Source: DYRB01 sp963709645 (GTDB taxonomy: Bacteria; Pseudomonadota; Gammaproteobacteria; Chromatiales; Chromatiaceae). Taken from it: 64,000 nucleotides of DNA. The notes beneath the pieces were generated by a model, which saw nothing but the letters and a program-made list of their open reading frames with translations, was not told where the DNA came from and searched no databases. Both the position numbers and the translations under genes were made by a program. The stretch lies in NCBI GenBank assembly GCA_963709645.1, contig CAVPXP010000016.1:33245-97244 (forward strand). Reading direction: 5' to 3'. How positions within the stretch are numbered: position 1 is the first letter of the stretch; every line of letters starts with the position of its first letter. Shown here one piece after another: positions 45,790-56,461 of the stretch.

Positions 45790-46722
45790 TCAGCCGAGGG
45801 TGGTGTCGAGCACCATCATCAGGGCGAATCCGGCCATGAGCCCAAGGGTGGCTGGCGTCTGGTGGCCGTTACGGTGGGTTTCGGGAATGACCTCGTGGGA
45901 GACCACAAAGATCATGGCCCCCGCCGCCAGGCCCAGCCCGATCGGGTAGGCGATGGCCAGACCGCTGCTCAGGCCCACCCCGAGCAGTGCCCCCAGCGGT
46001 TCCATCAGGCCGGTGGCGGCGGCGAGGAGGACGGCGCGCCAGGGCGAGAGGCCGATGGCGCGCAAGGCCATGGCCACCGCCAGTCCCTCGGGGATGTCCT
46101 GCAGGGCGATGGCCGTGGTCAGGGGCAGGCCGACGCCCATGTCGCCCTGGGAGAAGGAGACCCCGATGGCCATACCCTCCGGCAGGTTGTGCAGGGCGAT
46201 GGCAAAGACGAAGAGCCACAGTCGGCTTACCCGCGCGCACCCGGCCCCACAAGGACCGCCGTGGGTGTGCTCGTGCGGGGTGAACTGATCGAGCCCCAAC
46301 ATCAGCAGCACCCCCAGTGCCATTCCTAAGACCACCGTCGCGGAGCCCAGAGCGGCGTTGCCGGTGAGGGACTCGCCCGCTTCAAGCCCTGGCAGGATGA
46401 GGGAGAAGGAACTCGCCGCCAGCATCATCCCTGCGGCCAGGCCGAGCATGCTGTCCTCCAGCCGCTGGTCGATACCCTTGAGGGCAACTCCTGGCAGTGC
46501 CCCCAGGGCCGTGGCCGCAAAGGCCGCCGTGCCGCCGAGCAGGGCGAGGCGCAGCGGGGCTTCCGCCGCCCCCGTCAGGACCTGCCAGGTGCTCGCCACC
46601 AACAGCAGGAGTACCGCAAGGAATGCCAAAGCGAGGCCCACGGCAGTCCAGGGGTGTGTGCGAGCCTGCTCGGTCCATGCGGCGCGCAGGGTTGCGGCTG
46701 GGGGTTGGGTGACGATCTCCAT
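45790..46722 (-). CDS. ZIP-family metal transporter
   Basis: 310 residues with eight hydrophobic segments. The two signature helices carry AIALHNLPEGMAIGVSFSQG and TAIALQDIPEGLAVAMALRA, with the His/Glu/Asp metal-binding residues of ZIP proteins, and a His-rich loop FTPHEHTHGGPCG lies between helices 3 and 4. ZIP proteins import Zn(II), Fe(II) or Mn(II). GufA-like bacterial subgroup. The extended N-terminus (about 35 residues before the first helix) is unusual but typical of this subgroup. Confidence 0.88.
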   Translation of the reverse strand: MEIVTQPPAATLRAAWTEQARTHPWTAVGLALAFLAVLLLLVASTWQVLTGAAEAPLRLALLGGTAAFAATALGALPGVALKGIDQRLEDSMLGLAAGMMLAASSFSLILPGLEAGESLTGNAALGSATVVLGMALGVLLMLGLDQFTPHEHTHGGPCGAGCARVSRLWLFVFAIALHNLPEGMAIGVSFSQGDMGVGLPLTTAIALQDIPEGLAVAMALRAIGLSPWRAVLLAAATGLMEPLGALLGVGLSSGLAIAYPIGLGLAAGAMIFVVSHEVIPETHRNGHQTPATLGLMAGFALMMVLDTTLG

Positions 46723-46789
46723 ACTGGGCAGACCTCAGAAGTCGTTGCGGTGGTGTATCGGAAGCGGCCCCGGGTAGGTGCATGGACAA

Positions 46790-47338
46790 TCAGGGGTGCT
46801 GATCGTCGGTGAGGTCCATCCGGAATCGGCTTGGGTAGTCGCGCATCGGATCTTCGACTGCGATTTCCTGCAGCCTCCGGGCTCGGAAGAACCCCAGCGC
46901 GTCGGCATGTGCCTTGACCAACAAGCCATCGTATCCCTGTTCCCGCGCAGCCGTCGCAGCGGCCGTCAACAGGTGGGTACCCAACCCCTGACCCTGCCTG
47001 TCGGGATCGACGTAGAGGCCGTGCAGCAGGAGCCCGCGCCCCCCCTTCGGGCGCTCGTGGGGTGCTGCCTGCTCCCAGGCGGCGACCCCGCAGAGGTTGG
47101 CCGGTCCGTCTTGGGCCATCAGGATCTGCAGCCATTCCAGGTCCGGGGGCTGGTAGCGGTAGCTGGGCGAGGCGAGGCGCTTTACCCGCTCTGGCAGGGC
47201 CCAGGTCATCACCGCCCGGCCGATGAGGGCGTTGACCCTGTCCAGGTCGCTTACCCCAGCCGGGCGGAGGATCCAGCGGCCTAAGCTGCCGGGGTCAACC
47301 GATCCCGAGCCGCTGGGCCTCTCACTTGGGCAACTCAC
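46790..47338 (-). CDS. GNAT-family N-acetyltransferase
   Basis: 182 residues with a GTG start at 47338 that overlaps the end of the broken catalase. Acetyl-CoA loop LYVDPDRQGQGLGTHLLTAA and the final block ALGFFRARRLQEI are clear GNAT motifs. The true start may be a little downstream, since conserved sequence begins at RWILRPAGVSDLDRV. Substrate unknown. No relationship with its neighbours is evident. Confidence 0.78.
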   Translation of the reverse strand: MSCPSERPSGSGSVDPGSLGRWILRPAGVSDLDRVNALIGRAVMTWALPERVKRLASPSYRYQPPDLEWLQILMAQDGPANLCGVAAWEQAAPHERPKGGRGLLLHGLYVDPDRQGQGLGTHLLTAAATAAREQGYDGLLVKAHADALGFFRARRLQEIAVEDPMRDYPSRFRMDLTDDQHP

Positions 47339-47826
47339 TGGGCCAGGAAAGGCCGCCGAAGCGCCTCGCGGATGAAGAAGACGGGGGTGTCATTGCCCGC
47401 CATGTCCCAGTTGCCCTCATCTGTTTAGAAATTGACCGCAAAGCCGCGGGGATCGCGGGCGGCGTCGGCGGCGCCCTGCTCACCGACCACGGTGGAGAAG
47501 CGGGCGAAGGTCTCGCATTGGTTGCCGACCTTGGCGAACAGCTGGACCTGGGTATAGCGGCTGATGTCGCCGGTGACGGTGAAGGTGCCGACGGCCCCTG
47601 CACCCTCGGCATGGACCACCCGCTCGGGGACCCGCTCGCGGTTGAATCGGGCCATCGTCTCCAGGGGCATGAAGTCCTGCATCAGCACGGGTCCGCGATC
47701 GCCCGCGGTGAGGGAGTTCTGGCCGTCGGCAACGGGGATGTCGGCGTGGGCGGTCATGACGGGGCACCGGCTCGTGGCGATCTCCTCGGTTGTGGCGTAG
47801 TCGACCCTGCTGCTCAGGGTTGCCAT
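47335..47826 (-). pseudogene. Truncated catalase remnant
   Basis: Only the N-terminal quarter of a clade-3-type monofunctional catalase remains. VADGQNSLTAGDRGPVLMQD, FNRERVPERVVHAEGAGAVG (with the catalytic His) and FSTVVGEQGAADAARDPRGF are intact. A TAA at 47425-47427 replaces the Tyr codon expected after RGFAVNF. The same frame then continues with TDEGNWDMAGNDTPVFFIRE for about 30 codons and stops at 47335. The remaining 350 or so residues, including the heme-ligand Tyr, are missing. This is a true pseudogene: the stop is a substitution in frame, not an indel. Start taken at the ATG near 47826; 47757 is also possible. Confidence 0.82.
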
Positions 47827-47947
47827 CATTAGAGCCGAGGCAGATCCATCTGGCCAATCGATTGATATGATTAAAGCGATTGTCAGAGACGATTCATGGG
47901 CCAGTTCCGAGCGCCTGTGACGGTGTCGCCCACGCGTCGAAGGCCAT

Positions 47948-49225
47948 TCAGGCGGCGTTGTAGAAGATGTCGCGGTAAGCCACGTACATCGAGGCGACAA
48001 GGGTCGGCATGACCACCAGCAGCCCCAACAGCAGGGGCAGGCTGCCGAGCATGATCAGGACCAGGCCCGCGACGCCGTAGATGAGGAAGGGCAGGACGTT
48101 CTTCAGGCAGCCCCTGAAGCTGAGCTTCATCGCCGACCAGGCACTCAGGCCGTCGATGGCGATCAGGGCGGGGGCGAACCAATAGGCCATGGCCACGGGG
48201 AGCATCAGGAGGGCCGCGGCCAGGATGGCAAGCAGGTACGTCTGACCGGCGAATGCGTCTTCCATTGCACCGAACATGAGCTGAGGGTCCTCGCTGAGGG
48301 CGGTCGGGTCCATACCGTCCATGCCGAAGCTCATGGTGCCGCCCAGCAGCAGGATGGCGGGGATGGCGGCCAGTATGATTCCGCCCAGGTAGAGGGCGCC
48401 CGCAGCCGCCAGTTGTCCGGCGTGGTTTGAGAATCCGGCGAACAGGTGCTGAAAGCCCAGGCCCTCTCCGCGAGCCTGGTCGTCGGCCCCGATCATCAGG
48501 CCGCCCGTGAGGATAGGCGCAATCAGGGATGCAAAGATGCCGCCCAGCAAGGGCATCAGGGACAGGACCATGATGATGAGGGCGTAGCCGACGGTGACCA
48601 GGATCCAGGTCCAGGGATTGGTCTTGAAGTGCCAGAAGCCGCCGCTGATCCAGGCCCAGCCCTGACCGGCCGAAACTGCAGAGGGGTCAGCCATGGTCCC
48701 TGGTCCCTGGGGCCAGGTCTCGGGTGTCGGCTCCGGCTCGGGCGGTGCATAGTGGCTGGCCGGCGGGCCTGCGCCATAGTCGGCTCGGGGCGCAGCGCCG
48801 GTAGCGGGAGAGGGCCCAGCGGCTGCCGAAAATCGGGCGAGGTACTTGGCGACCACGACCCCGCAGGCGCCGCATACGCCATCGCTCACCGCAGCAACGC
48901 CGCACTTGGGGCATCTGGCTACCTCAGGTTGAACCTCGGGCGTTGCCGGGACGGGGGTAGCCGGCGCCAGGTGCAGATCGGATGGCGGGGAGATCATGGG
49001 CTCGATGCGCACCGCGAGTCCCGCCTTGGACAGGGCGCTGACGTAGCGTGCGGCGGTGGCGCTGTCGAGATTCACTTTGAAGTCCCGGGAATGCCCGCCG
49101 AGCACGATGCCGCGGATCCTGTCTTCGGACACTTTGAACAGGATGGCCACATTGCGGATGGCCTCCTGTGCCGAGACATAGGGCTGAAGCTCCCCCGTAT
49201 AGACGACCTTGAACCGGTTTTCCAT
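47948..49225 (-). CDS. BPSS1780-family membrane protein with N-terminal zinc-ribbon region
   Basis: 425 residues. The N-terminal 80 residues form a small alpha/beta domain (KVVYTGELQPYVSAQEAIRN, VLGGHSRDFKVNLDSATAAR). A zinc-ribbon-like pair of CxxC motifs follows (CPKCGVAAVSDGVCGACG), then a Pro/Ala linker and six or so membrane helices (GYALIIMVLSLMPLLGGIFA, AIDGLSAWSAMKLSFRGCLK), the BPSS1780 family core. Function unknown. It lies 37 bp after the SEC-C gene on the same strand. Confidence 0.78.
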   Translation of the reverse strand: MENRFKVVYTGELQPYVSAQEAIRNVAILFKVSEDRIRGIVLGGHSRDFKVNLDSATAARYVSALSKAGLAVRIEPMISPPSDLHLAPATPVPATPEVQPEVARCPKCGVAAVSDGVCGACGVVVAKYLARFSAAAGPSPATGAAPRADYGAGPPASHYAPPEPEPTPETWPQGPGTMADPSAVSAGQGWAWISGGFWHFKTNPWTWILVTVGYALIIMVLSLMPLLGGIFASLIAPILTGGLMIGADDQARGEGLGFQHLFAGFSNHAGQLAAAGALYLGGIILAAIPAILLLGGTMSFGMDGMDPTALSEDPQLMFGAMEDAFAGQTYLLAILAAALLMLPVAMAYWFAPALIAIDGLSAWSAMKLSFRGCLKNVLPFLIYGVAGLVLIMLGSLPLLLGLLVVMPTLVASMYVAYRDIFYNAA

Positions 49226-49262
49226 CGAAATGCCTCTCGCCGCTTAGGGCTCTCGTCGAGAC

Positions 49263-51236
49263 TCACGCCTTGCCGCGCGCGCCGTATTTCTTCAGCCAAG
49301 CCAGGATACCCGGTTCTGCCTCCCAAACGTCGCGCATTGCCTCACGATACAGCCAGGCCTGGTCCTCGCCCCCGGGTGCGAGGCCCAGGATCGCGGCCGC
49401 GCCTCGGCCAGAGGGGCCGCCCGGCGCCGGTTGCTTGATGCGCTTGCGCGTCAGGTAGTGGGGGATGCGCGGCAGGCGCCCGACGGCGGTGTGCAATGCC
49501 CGCCTGGCCTGGGTCTGATCGCCTAGCCGGTAGAGCGCCAGGACCTCCCCGTAGGCCAAGTCCGCGAGGATATCCCCGGGGAAGTCCCGTGCGAGATCCA
49601 GGGCTCGTTGGTCCTCGCCGCGGCGCAGCAGGTGATTCATCAGCTCGGCACGCACGCCGTGGTTGTCCTGGGGATTGAGGGCAAGGAGCCGCTCCAGCGT
49701 GGTCGTGGCGGCGCCCTCCGCACCGGTCTCCGTGTGCCACAGATAGAGCCGGAACAACAGCCGCAGGGCGGGTCGGTTGCGCTCGTCCGACCAAGGGATG
49801 TGCCGGCCGGACCCGGAGGGCAGGGCGCGGTCGACGATGGCTTCGGCGCGAGTCAGGAGCGGCAGCAACAACAATCGGGCAATCCAGGGCAGACTGCTCT
49901 CGGGGTGCTCGTAAAGTGCCGTGGCAAGGTCGTCGAGGATGTCCAGGCTGTCCGCCGCCTGGGGGTGGCGGGCGAGGAAGCGCAGCCAGCCTTCCCCGGC
50001 CCAAGGGTCTCCATCGTCCATCAGGGCGAGTTGGGTCGAGTAGGGCTTGATCGCCGGGTAGACCTGATGCCAGGCCGCTTCGACCTGTCGTACCGGGCGC
50101 GGCGGGCGCAGCCTCACGGCATCGCTGGTGCCATCCGATGGCAGGCGCCCCCCACAGAAATCGGCCTCGGAGAAGAGGGGAAGTTGTTCGGGCGGGACGT
50201 CCCCGGCCGCCTTGGCCTGGGCCTCAAGGCTGTAGTCTGGCAGCGGACGCCCCGCGATCCCTTCAATCCAGTCGCGCAACTGCAACAGCGGCGGGTCGAG
50301 GGACTCGGCGTGGCTCGCCACCAAGGCCGCCTGGGGGTCCGATGCGGCCTGGGCAAGGAAGTCCATGAAGGGCTCCTCCTTAAACCCGGCGCGCTCGAGC
50401 TTGCGGCGCCAGAAGTGGGCGCGCAGGGCGGCGACGGCGTCCTTGCGCTGGGCGGCGAGCAGGGTGATCTCCAGGACGGCGGTGCGTGCCGAGTCGGGGG
50501 CGTTGCGCTGGGCCTCGGCGAAGGCGGCCTGGGCTGCGGCAAAGTCACCCTCGTCCAAGTGCTGTGTGCAGAGGCGCTGCCAGGCGGCCGCTCTGAGCTC
50601 GCGGTTGCCATCGCGGGCGATGTGCTCCAAGAAGGCTCGGCCCTTGTGCCAGTGGTCGAGCCGTTCGTAAGCGTCGCTCAATACGTCGAGCGCTGCGTCG
50701 AAGCGCCCATCCAGTTCCTCGGGTTCGGCAAAGAGGGGCTCCAGCAGGGCGACGGTGCGCCCGGGGTGGTCCAGATCCAGCCAGCGGTCCCCCACCTTGG
50801 CCAGCAGGAAGCTCGGGACGGCCCCACTGGCCACCGCCGCGCGCAGGCCGCGCTCGGGCAGCTCGTCCAGGAGCAGCTCCCAGACGAGTTCCTCGGGCAG
50901 TTCGGGGACCTCTGCCAGGGCCCCGCAGCAGCCACCGAAGGGCGCCCCGGAACCGCAGGGGCAGGGGCCATCCGGGTCAGACGGGGGTAATGGCTGGGGG
51001 CGGAAGCCGTGTTCGGGTAACGGGGTGGCGTTCCAAATGGCCCGGGCGAGGAGGACGCCCAGGCTGGCCGTCTCTGTCGGGGAGAGATCGGCCTCCGCCA
51101 AGTCCAACAGCCGCGGGACATTGAGGCGCGCCCATTCGAGGAAGGGCTCCGGCGCCTGGTGGCGGAGAATCTCCCGCACAGCGAGCAGGATGACTTGCTC
51201 CATGCGTTCGGCATCGGCGATCTCGCGATGGAACAT
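49263..51236 (-). CDS. SEC-C motif protein with helical repeats
   Basis: 657 residues. A SEC-C zinc motif, GPCPCGSGAPFGGCCG, is near residue 95. SEC-C motifs (first seen in SecA) bind zinc and often help proteins contact ribosomes or DNA. The rest is a long TPR-like alpha-helical array (for example AAWQRLCTQHLDEGDFAAAQ and AELMNHLLRRGEDQRALDLA). No catalytic domain is recognised. It is divergent from the DUF4062/STAND gene, with 171 bp between starts, so the two could share a control region. Function unknown. Confidence 0.7.
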   Translation of the reverse strand: MFHREIADAERMEQVILLAVREILRHQAPEPFLEWARLNVPRLLDLAEADLSPTETASLGVLLARAIWNATPLPEHGFRPQPLPPSDPDGPCPCGSGAPFGGCCGALAEVPELPEELVWELLLDELPERGLRAAVASGAVPSFLLAKVGDRWLDLDHPGRTVALLEPLFAEPEELDGRFDAALDVLSDAYERLDHWHKGRAFLEHIARDGNRELRAAAWQRLCTQHLDEGDFAAAQAAFAEAQRNAPDSARTAVLEITLLAAQRKDAVAALRAHFWRRKLERAGFKEEPFMDFLAQAASDPQAALVASHAESLDPPLLQLRDWIEGIAGRPLPDYSLEAQAKAAGDVPPEQLPLFSEADFCGGRLPSDGTSDAVRLRPPRPVRQVEAAWHQVYPAIKPYSTQLALMDDGDPWAGEGWLRFLARHPQAADSLDILDDLATALYEHPESSLPWIARLLLLPLLTRAEAIVDRALPSGSGRHIPWSDERNRPALRLLFRLYLWHTETGAEGAATTTLERLLALNPQDNHGVRAELMNHLLRRGEDQRALDLARDFPGDILADLAYGEVLALYRLGDQTQARRALHTAVGRLPRIPHYLTRKRIKQPAPGGPSGRGAAAILGLAPGGEDQAWLYREAMRDVWEAEPGILAWLKKYGARGKA

Positions 51237-51353
51237 GGGCGCAGTTCCTTCGTTGGGCGCGTCCGCGAGGGACGGCGTATCTGGATTTTAACCTTGCCGG
51301 CGGGTTGCCTGTCGATAGTACGGTCGGCCGAGTCAGCCCCGCCTGGGTCGCGC

Positions 51354-51372
51354 TATAGTGGCACTCTGCCAC
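51354..51372. promoter_or_regulatory. TATAGT box and short palindrome before the STAND gene
   Basis: TATAGT at 51354-51359 and a perfect inverted repeat GTGGCA-CTC-TGCCAC at 51358-51372 lie 36-54 bp before the ATG at 51408. This could be a -10 box with an overlapping operator. No good -35 was recognised, so the call is weak. Confidence 0.3.
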
Positions 51373-51407
51373 AGCACCATCACACTGCAGACCCAGACTG
51401 CCGCCCC

Positions 51408-54400
51408 ATGCACGAAGCCAAGGTCCGAATCTTCGTCTCCTCCCCCGCCGACGTGGACCACGAGCGGGCCCTGCTCAAGGAGATCTGCGAGCGCCTGCGG
51501 CAGGAGTACCTCCCCTATTTCGAGGTCCAGTCGGTCTTGTGGGAAGAGGAGGCCCTGACGGCAGACCGCAACTTTCAGGACGGGATCCTGCGCCCTGCCG
51601 ATTGCGACATCGTGGTCGTGGTCCTCTGGACCCGCCTGGGGACCCCCCTTCCGCAGGAGCCCTATGGCGGCATGACGGGCACCCAGTGGGAGTTCTTTAA
51701 CGCCGTTGAGGCGTTCGCCCGATCCGGGCAGCCAGAGGTTCTAGTCTACAAGAAGACCAGGCCCAAGCTCGTAGACATCACCAATGTTGAGGCGACCCGC
51801 GAGGCCCTGGATGACCGGCGGCGCCTGGAGGACTTCTTCAAGGCCAACTTCTTCAACGATGACTCGAGCTTTCGCCGGGCCTTCCGTACCTTCGACGGCG
51901 ACGCCGGTTTCCGCGACCTTCTGGAAGGGCAGTTGCGAAAGCTGCTCAACCGGCGGATCTCCGCCGAGAAGCGGGCCATCTCCGGGGCTGGCGACTGGCG
52001 CGGCAGCCCCTTCCGCCCCGCCGGGCCCTACGGCCTGGGAGATGCGCGTATCTTCACCGGGCGCGAGGCCGAGACGCGGGACATCCTGGCACGCCTGACC
52101 GGGCACCGGTTTCTCCTGGTCAGCGGGCCGAGCGGCTGTGGCAAGACCTCCCTGATCTGCGCAGGGGTCCTGCCGCGCTTGGCGCGACCCTTCCTGGTGG
52201 AGGGGGTGGCCGGTTGCCGCATCGCCCTGGTGGACCCGAGCCCCGGTGAGCGGGGTGCGGATCCGCTCGTGGCCCTGGCGGAGGGACTGTGCACTCGTAA
52301 CGCCCTGGGCCCGACCCTGGCCGGCTTCGGGCTTGACGCGGCGGGGCTTGCGCGTCTGTTGGGCCGCGATCCAGGCGCCGCCGCGTGCCCAGGTGCGCGG
52401 CCGCCTTGGATCTGATCAGCAGGGACCAGCAGGGGCGGACCGGTGTGGCCGAGGGGGAGCTGCGTCTGGCGCTGGTCCTCGACCCTCTGGACGACCTGTT
52501 GGCGGGTGCCTCCGGCCCTGGATCGGCGCCGGGCGGGGCACCCGCGGACCCCCGCGAGGCTCTGGTCTCCGCCGTCGGAGCCCTGGCAGCCACCGGCAGA
52601 GTTTGGGTCGTCGGCGTTCTGGGATCGGCGCGGTTGCGCCACCTAGCCCCGCTACTGCCCTTGCTTGCCGGTGCGGCCGCTGCGGTCACTGAGGCCGGCG
52701 CGGGGGATGCTGCCGATTCTGCGGAGGTCCCCCTCGCGCCGGGAAGTAAGCCTCACGACTTTGATCAGGATGCATGGTATCCCCTAGCCCCTCCGGCCCC
52801 CGCCCGTGTGCGCCAGGTAGTGGAAATCCCTGCCCGAGTCGCCGGCGTTGAGCTGGAGGGCACTGCGCCGGGGACGGCCCTCGGCCTGGTCGATCTGCTG
52901 GAGGCTGATGCAACGCCCCTCCCGCATTGGCCGCCCCTGGTCGAGGGGGCATTGGAGCACATCTATCAGGCAGGCATGGCACGCGCCCAGGGTGCCGCTC
53001 TTGCTTTGTCGGCGGGCGAATACCGCGCTGTTGGGGGCATGGAAGGGGTCGTCTTGGCCCGGGCGGATGGGGTGTGGGCAGGGCTTGATGCGCTTGCCCG
53101 CGCGGCCCTTCCGAAGCTTTGCCGGGCACTCGTCTCCCTGGACGGGGGTAGCCCCAAACCCCGCGCGGGGGACCTGACCCTGCTGGAGGCCGATCCCGGC
53201 TGCGGGGCCCTATTGGCGGCTCTCGTGAGTGCCCGTCTGGTCGTGCTCGACGCCGAGCGGACCGCCTTTACCCCTTGTCCGCCGGCGGACTACAGCTTGG
53301 CCGGCTATGTGCGCAAGGCCCTGCGTGAGACCGGCGCCCAGTGGCGTGCCCGGCTGAGCCCCGCTCGGGGATTGCGGGATCTTGCCGTCGGATCCTCAGA
53401 GGTTGAGCACGCCGGTGCGCCGGTTGGGGCCGACGATCAGCCCCGGTCCGGCGGGGTGGTTCAGGACTGGACGGACTGGAGCGACTGGCGCCCGCGGGCC
53501 CTGTTCGCCCACCCTGTCCTCCTCAGTCACTGGGCCCCGGTGCGCGACTGGCTGGCGGACCCGGGCAATCGCGCGATCCTGCGGGTACGCCACCACGTCT
53601 CCCGGCGCGCCCTGATGTGGCGGCGCACGGACTGCAACCGCGAGCACCTCCTCGGCGAGGCCGGCTTCGACGCGGCGCGCCGGCTGGGTCGGGACCTGGA
53701 CGGGGAGGTGGAGCCCTTGGAGGCCGAATACCTGGACCAGTCCGAGCAGCACCTGCGCCTTCAGCGCCGCCGCAATCAAGCGCTGCGGGCCCTGGGTGCG
53801 ACCCTGGTCCTGCTGCTCGTGGTGGCCACCTCGGCGGCCCTCTGGGCCTTGCACGCCTCGGGCCGGGCTCGGGTAGCGCTGCACCGCAGCTTCCTCGATG
53901 CCGCCGCCACGGACATCGCCCGCGGCAATTCGCCGCGGGCCCTGGTGCGCGCCTTGTCCGCCGCCCCCTACCTCCCTCAGGAGGCCACGGACACCCTGAG
54001 CAGCGTTGTGGTGGACAATCGCCTGATCGCCATGGTCCAGGGCGGGAGGGACGCTGCCCCAGGGTTGGGCAGATCTCCGGTCTCTCCGGCCTTCAGGGAC
54101 GACGGGGAGCGACTGGTCACCGCCGACCGGGACGCCGGCGTCGACCTGTGGCGGCTTCGCGATGGACGCCTCGAATTTGAGCGAAATCTCGCCAAGCCGG
54201 GCCTGGATGTGCGGGTACTTGCCTTTGCCGGGCGGGGCGATGCGGCCCAAGTCCTGGCCGGCGGTCCGGGCGGGGTCTGGCGTCTGCCCGCCGAACCTGG
54301 GCTCGGCTCGGAGCCGGCGCCGGACTTCGCCTGTGGGATCGATAAGGGGCAGGTGGCGGCGGTGGACTCGACCGGGCGCTATGTGGCCATGGCCCACGCC

Positions 54401-56461
54401 TTTGGCGCCGGCACCGCCCCCGACTCCAAACCTGGTCCGGGAGCGGCGCGGTCCGATGCGCCCCAGCGGCACGGAGTCTGCCTCTTGGACCTGGAGCGCC
54501 CCGGGGCCTCCCCCCTGGACCTTTCCCTGCACGATGGTGAGGTTCTCGGCCTTGACTTCTCCCCGGACGGGCGGCGCCTGGTGACCGCCTCCGCCGACGG
54601 CAGCGCCAGGGTCATCGACACCGCCAGCGGGGCCGAGGTGCTGAGGCTGCCGCCGGAGGGGAATCTGCGCCGGGCGGTCAATCGCGCTGTCTTCGACCCC
54701 TCCGCCCAGGGCGGAGGGCGCATTGCACTGGCCTGCGCAGACAATCAGGTGCGGGTCTACGGTGGCGACGGGACCCTGATTGCGAGTCTCAAGGAAATCC
54801 GAAACGGGACTCAGACGGTCCAGGTCCATACCAGTGCGGTGCTCGACCTCGGCTTCTCCACCGACGGCCGCTATTTGGTGGCCGGCGACGACGACGGCCA
54901 GGTGGTGCGCTGGGATCCGGATCACCCGGACACGGCCCAGGTCCTGGGACAGCACGAACTCCCGGTGGACCAGGTGCGGGTCGCTCCGCCCCATGGCGAC
55001 CCTGACGCCGAACCGCTGGTTCTGACCGCTTCCCAGGACCGCACGGCCCGGCTGTGGGGCCTGTACAGTGGGCGCGCTATCGCCGCCTTCAGCCAGGATG
55101 CGGCGGTGACGGGCGCCTGGTTCAGCCGCGACGGGTCGCGGGTTTTCACCTCATCGGACATCGACGGCTCGGCCCGCATTTGGGGCGTGCACCGCATCCC
55201 TCGCATCGGTTTTCGCATGGCTCAGCCGGACCATGTGGGTCCTGTCGCCTTCTCGCCCAGGGCCTCGGCCATTGACCCAAGTGACGGCGGGACCGCGCTG
55301 GTCTTCGCCTTGGCCGGGCACGCGGGCCAAGTTGGCGTCTGGCGCTTCGACCGTCGTGCTCCGGCGGCGGAGCCTGGGCGTCTCTGGCTGCTGACTGGAC
55401 ACAGGGGACGGGTCCGTCAGCTCGACTTCGCCCCATCCGGGCGCTGGCTGGCCAGCGCCGGCGCCGACGGGACGGCCCGCGTCTGGGACCTGGGCACTGG
55501 CGGCAGTTGCGTCTTGGACGCGGGCGGTGAGGGTGGGGCCGGGGAGGTGCGGCGTGCCCTGTTTGGACCGGACGAGGACTGGCTGTTGACCGTCTCCGAT
55601 GCCCGGCAGCGCCCGGTGCGCCTGTGGAGTTGGGACGGTGCCGCTTGTATGCCCCTGGACCCCGACCCCGCGTTTGACCAGGGCGACGCTCCGGTCCAAA
55701 CCGCCGCCGTCGCCCGCGGTCCGGGCGGGGTTCTGCTCGCTGCCACGGGGGACGACGCCGGGCGGGTGCGGGTGATGCGCCGCGGTCTGGGGGTCGGGTG
55801 GGAGCTGTTGTGCGACCTCCCGGCCCACAGCAGCCGAGTCCTCGACCTGACCTTCTCCCCGGACGGCACCCGACTTGCCAGTGCGGGTACGGATGGTAAC
55901 GCCGCTCTGGCCCGCATCGGTCCCACGGGTTGTGCGATGCAGGCGCCCTTCACGGGACACACCGCCATGGTCTACACAGTCCGCTTCGCCCCTGATGGAG
56001 GGAGCCTGGTCACAGCATCCCTGGACAACAGCGCCCGGGTCTGGCGCTCCGACGGGACCCTGCTCGCCACCCTCGTCGGTCACCGCGCCCGCGTCGGTCA
56101 AGCAGAGTTCAGCCCGGACGGCCGTTGGGTTCTGACCGGCTCACGCGATGGGGACCTGCGCCTTTGGCGCACCCCTGTCGCGCCGCTGGGGACCTTGGAC
56201 CATCCCTTTCTTACCATCGACGCTGGGCTGCGCGGGGTCACCGGTGCCGCCTTCAGCCCGGACGGTAACCACCTACTCGCCGGTTACTGGCGCAATGCCG
56301 CCCAGCTCTGGCGTATCTGGTCCGAGGACGCCGTCACGGCCGACCTGACGGAGACCTGGGGCGGCGAGCGCGCCCGCCTCGCCCTCATGCATGAGGCCGA
56401 CCGCTACCGCCGGGAGAACCGCCTGGACCTGAGACGCGTGGACATGACCGACGGGGACTAG
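51408..56461 (+). CDS. DUF4062-STAND NTPase-transmembrane-WD40 protein, one frameshift
   Basis: About 1,680 residues from ATG at 51408. N-terminal DUF4062-like domain (KVRIFVSSPADVDHERALLK, CDIVVVVLWTRLGTPLP), related to TIR-like sensors. STAND-type NTPase with Walker A VSGPSGCGKTSL (about residue 238) and Walker B LRLALVLDPLDDLL (about residue 354). A membrane helix near residue 795 (LRALGATLVLLLVVATSAAL). The C-terminal 800 residues hold about ten WD40 repeats, for example LGLDFSPDGRRLVTASADGS and VYTVRFAPDGGSLVTASLDN. A one-base error near 52385 splits the frame between Walker A and B. This architecture is that of ligand-triggered conflict or signalling proteins; target unknown. Confidence 0.82.
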
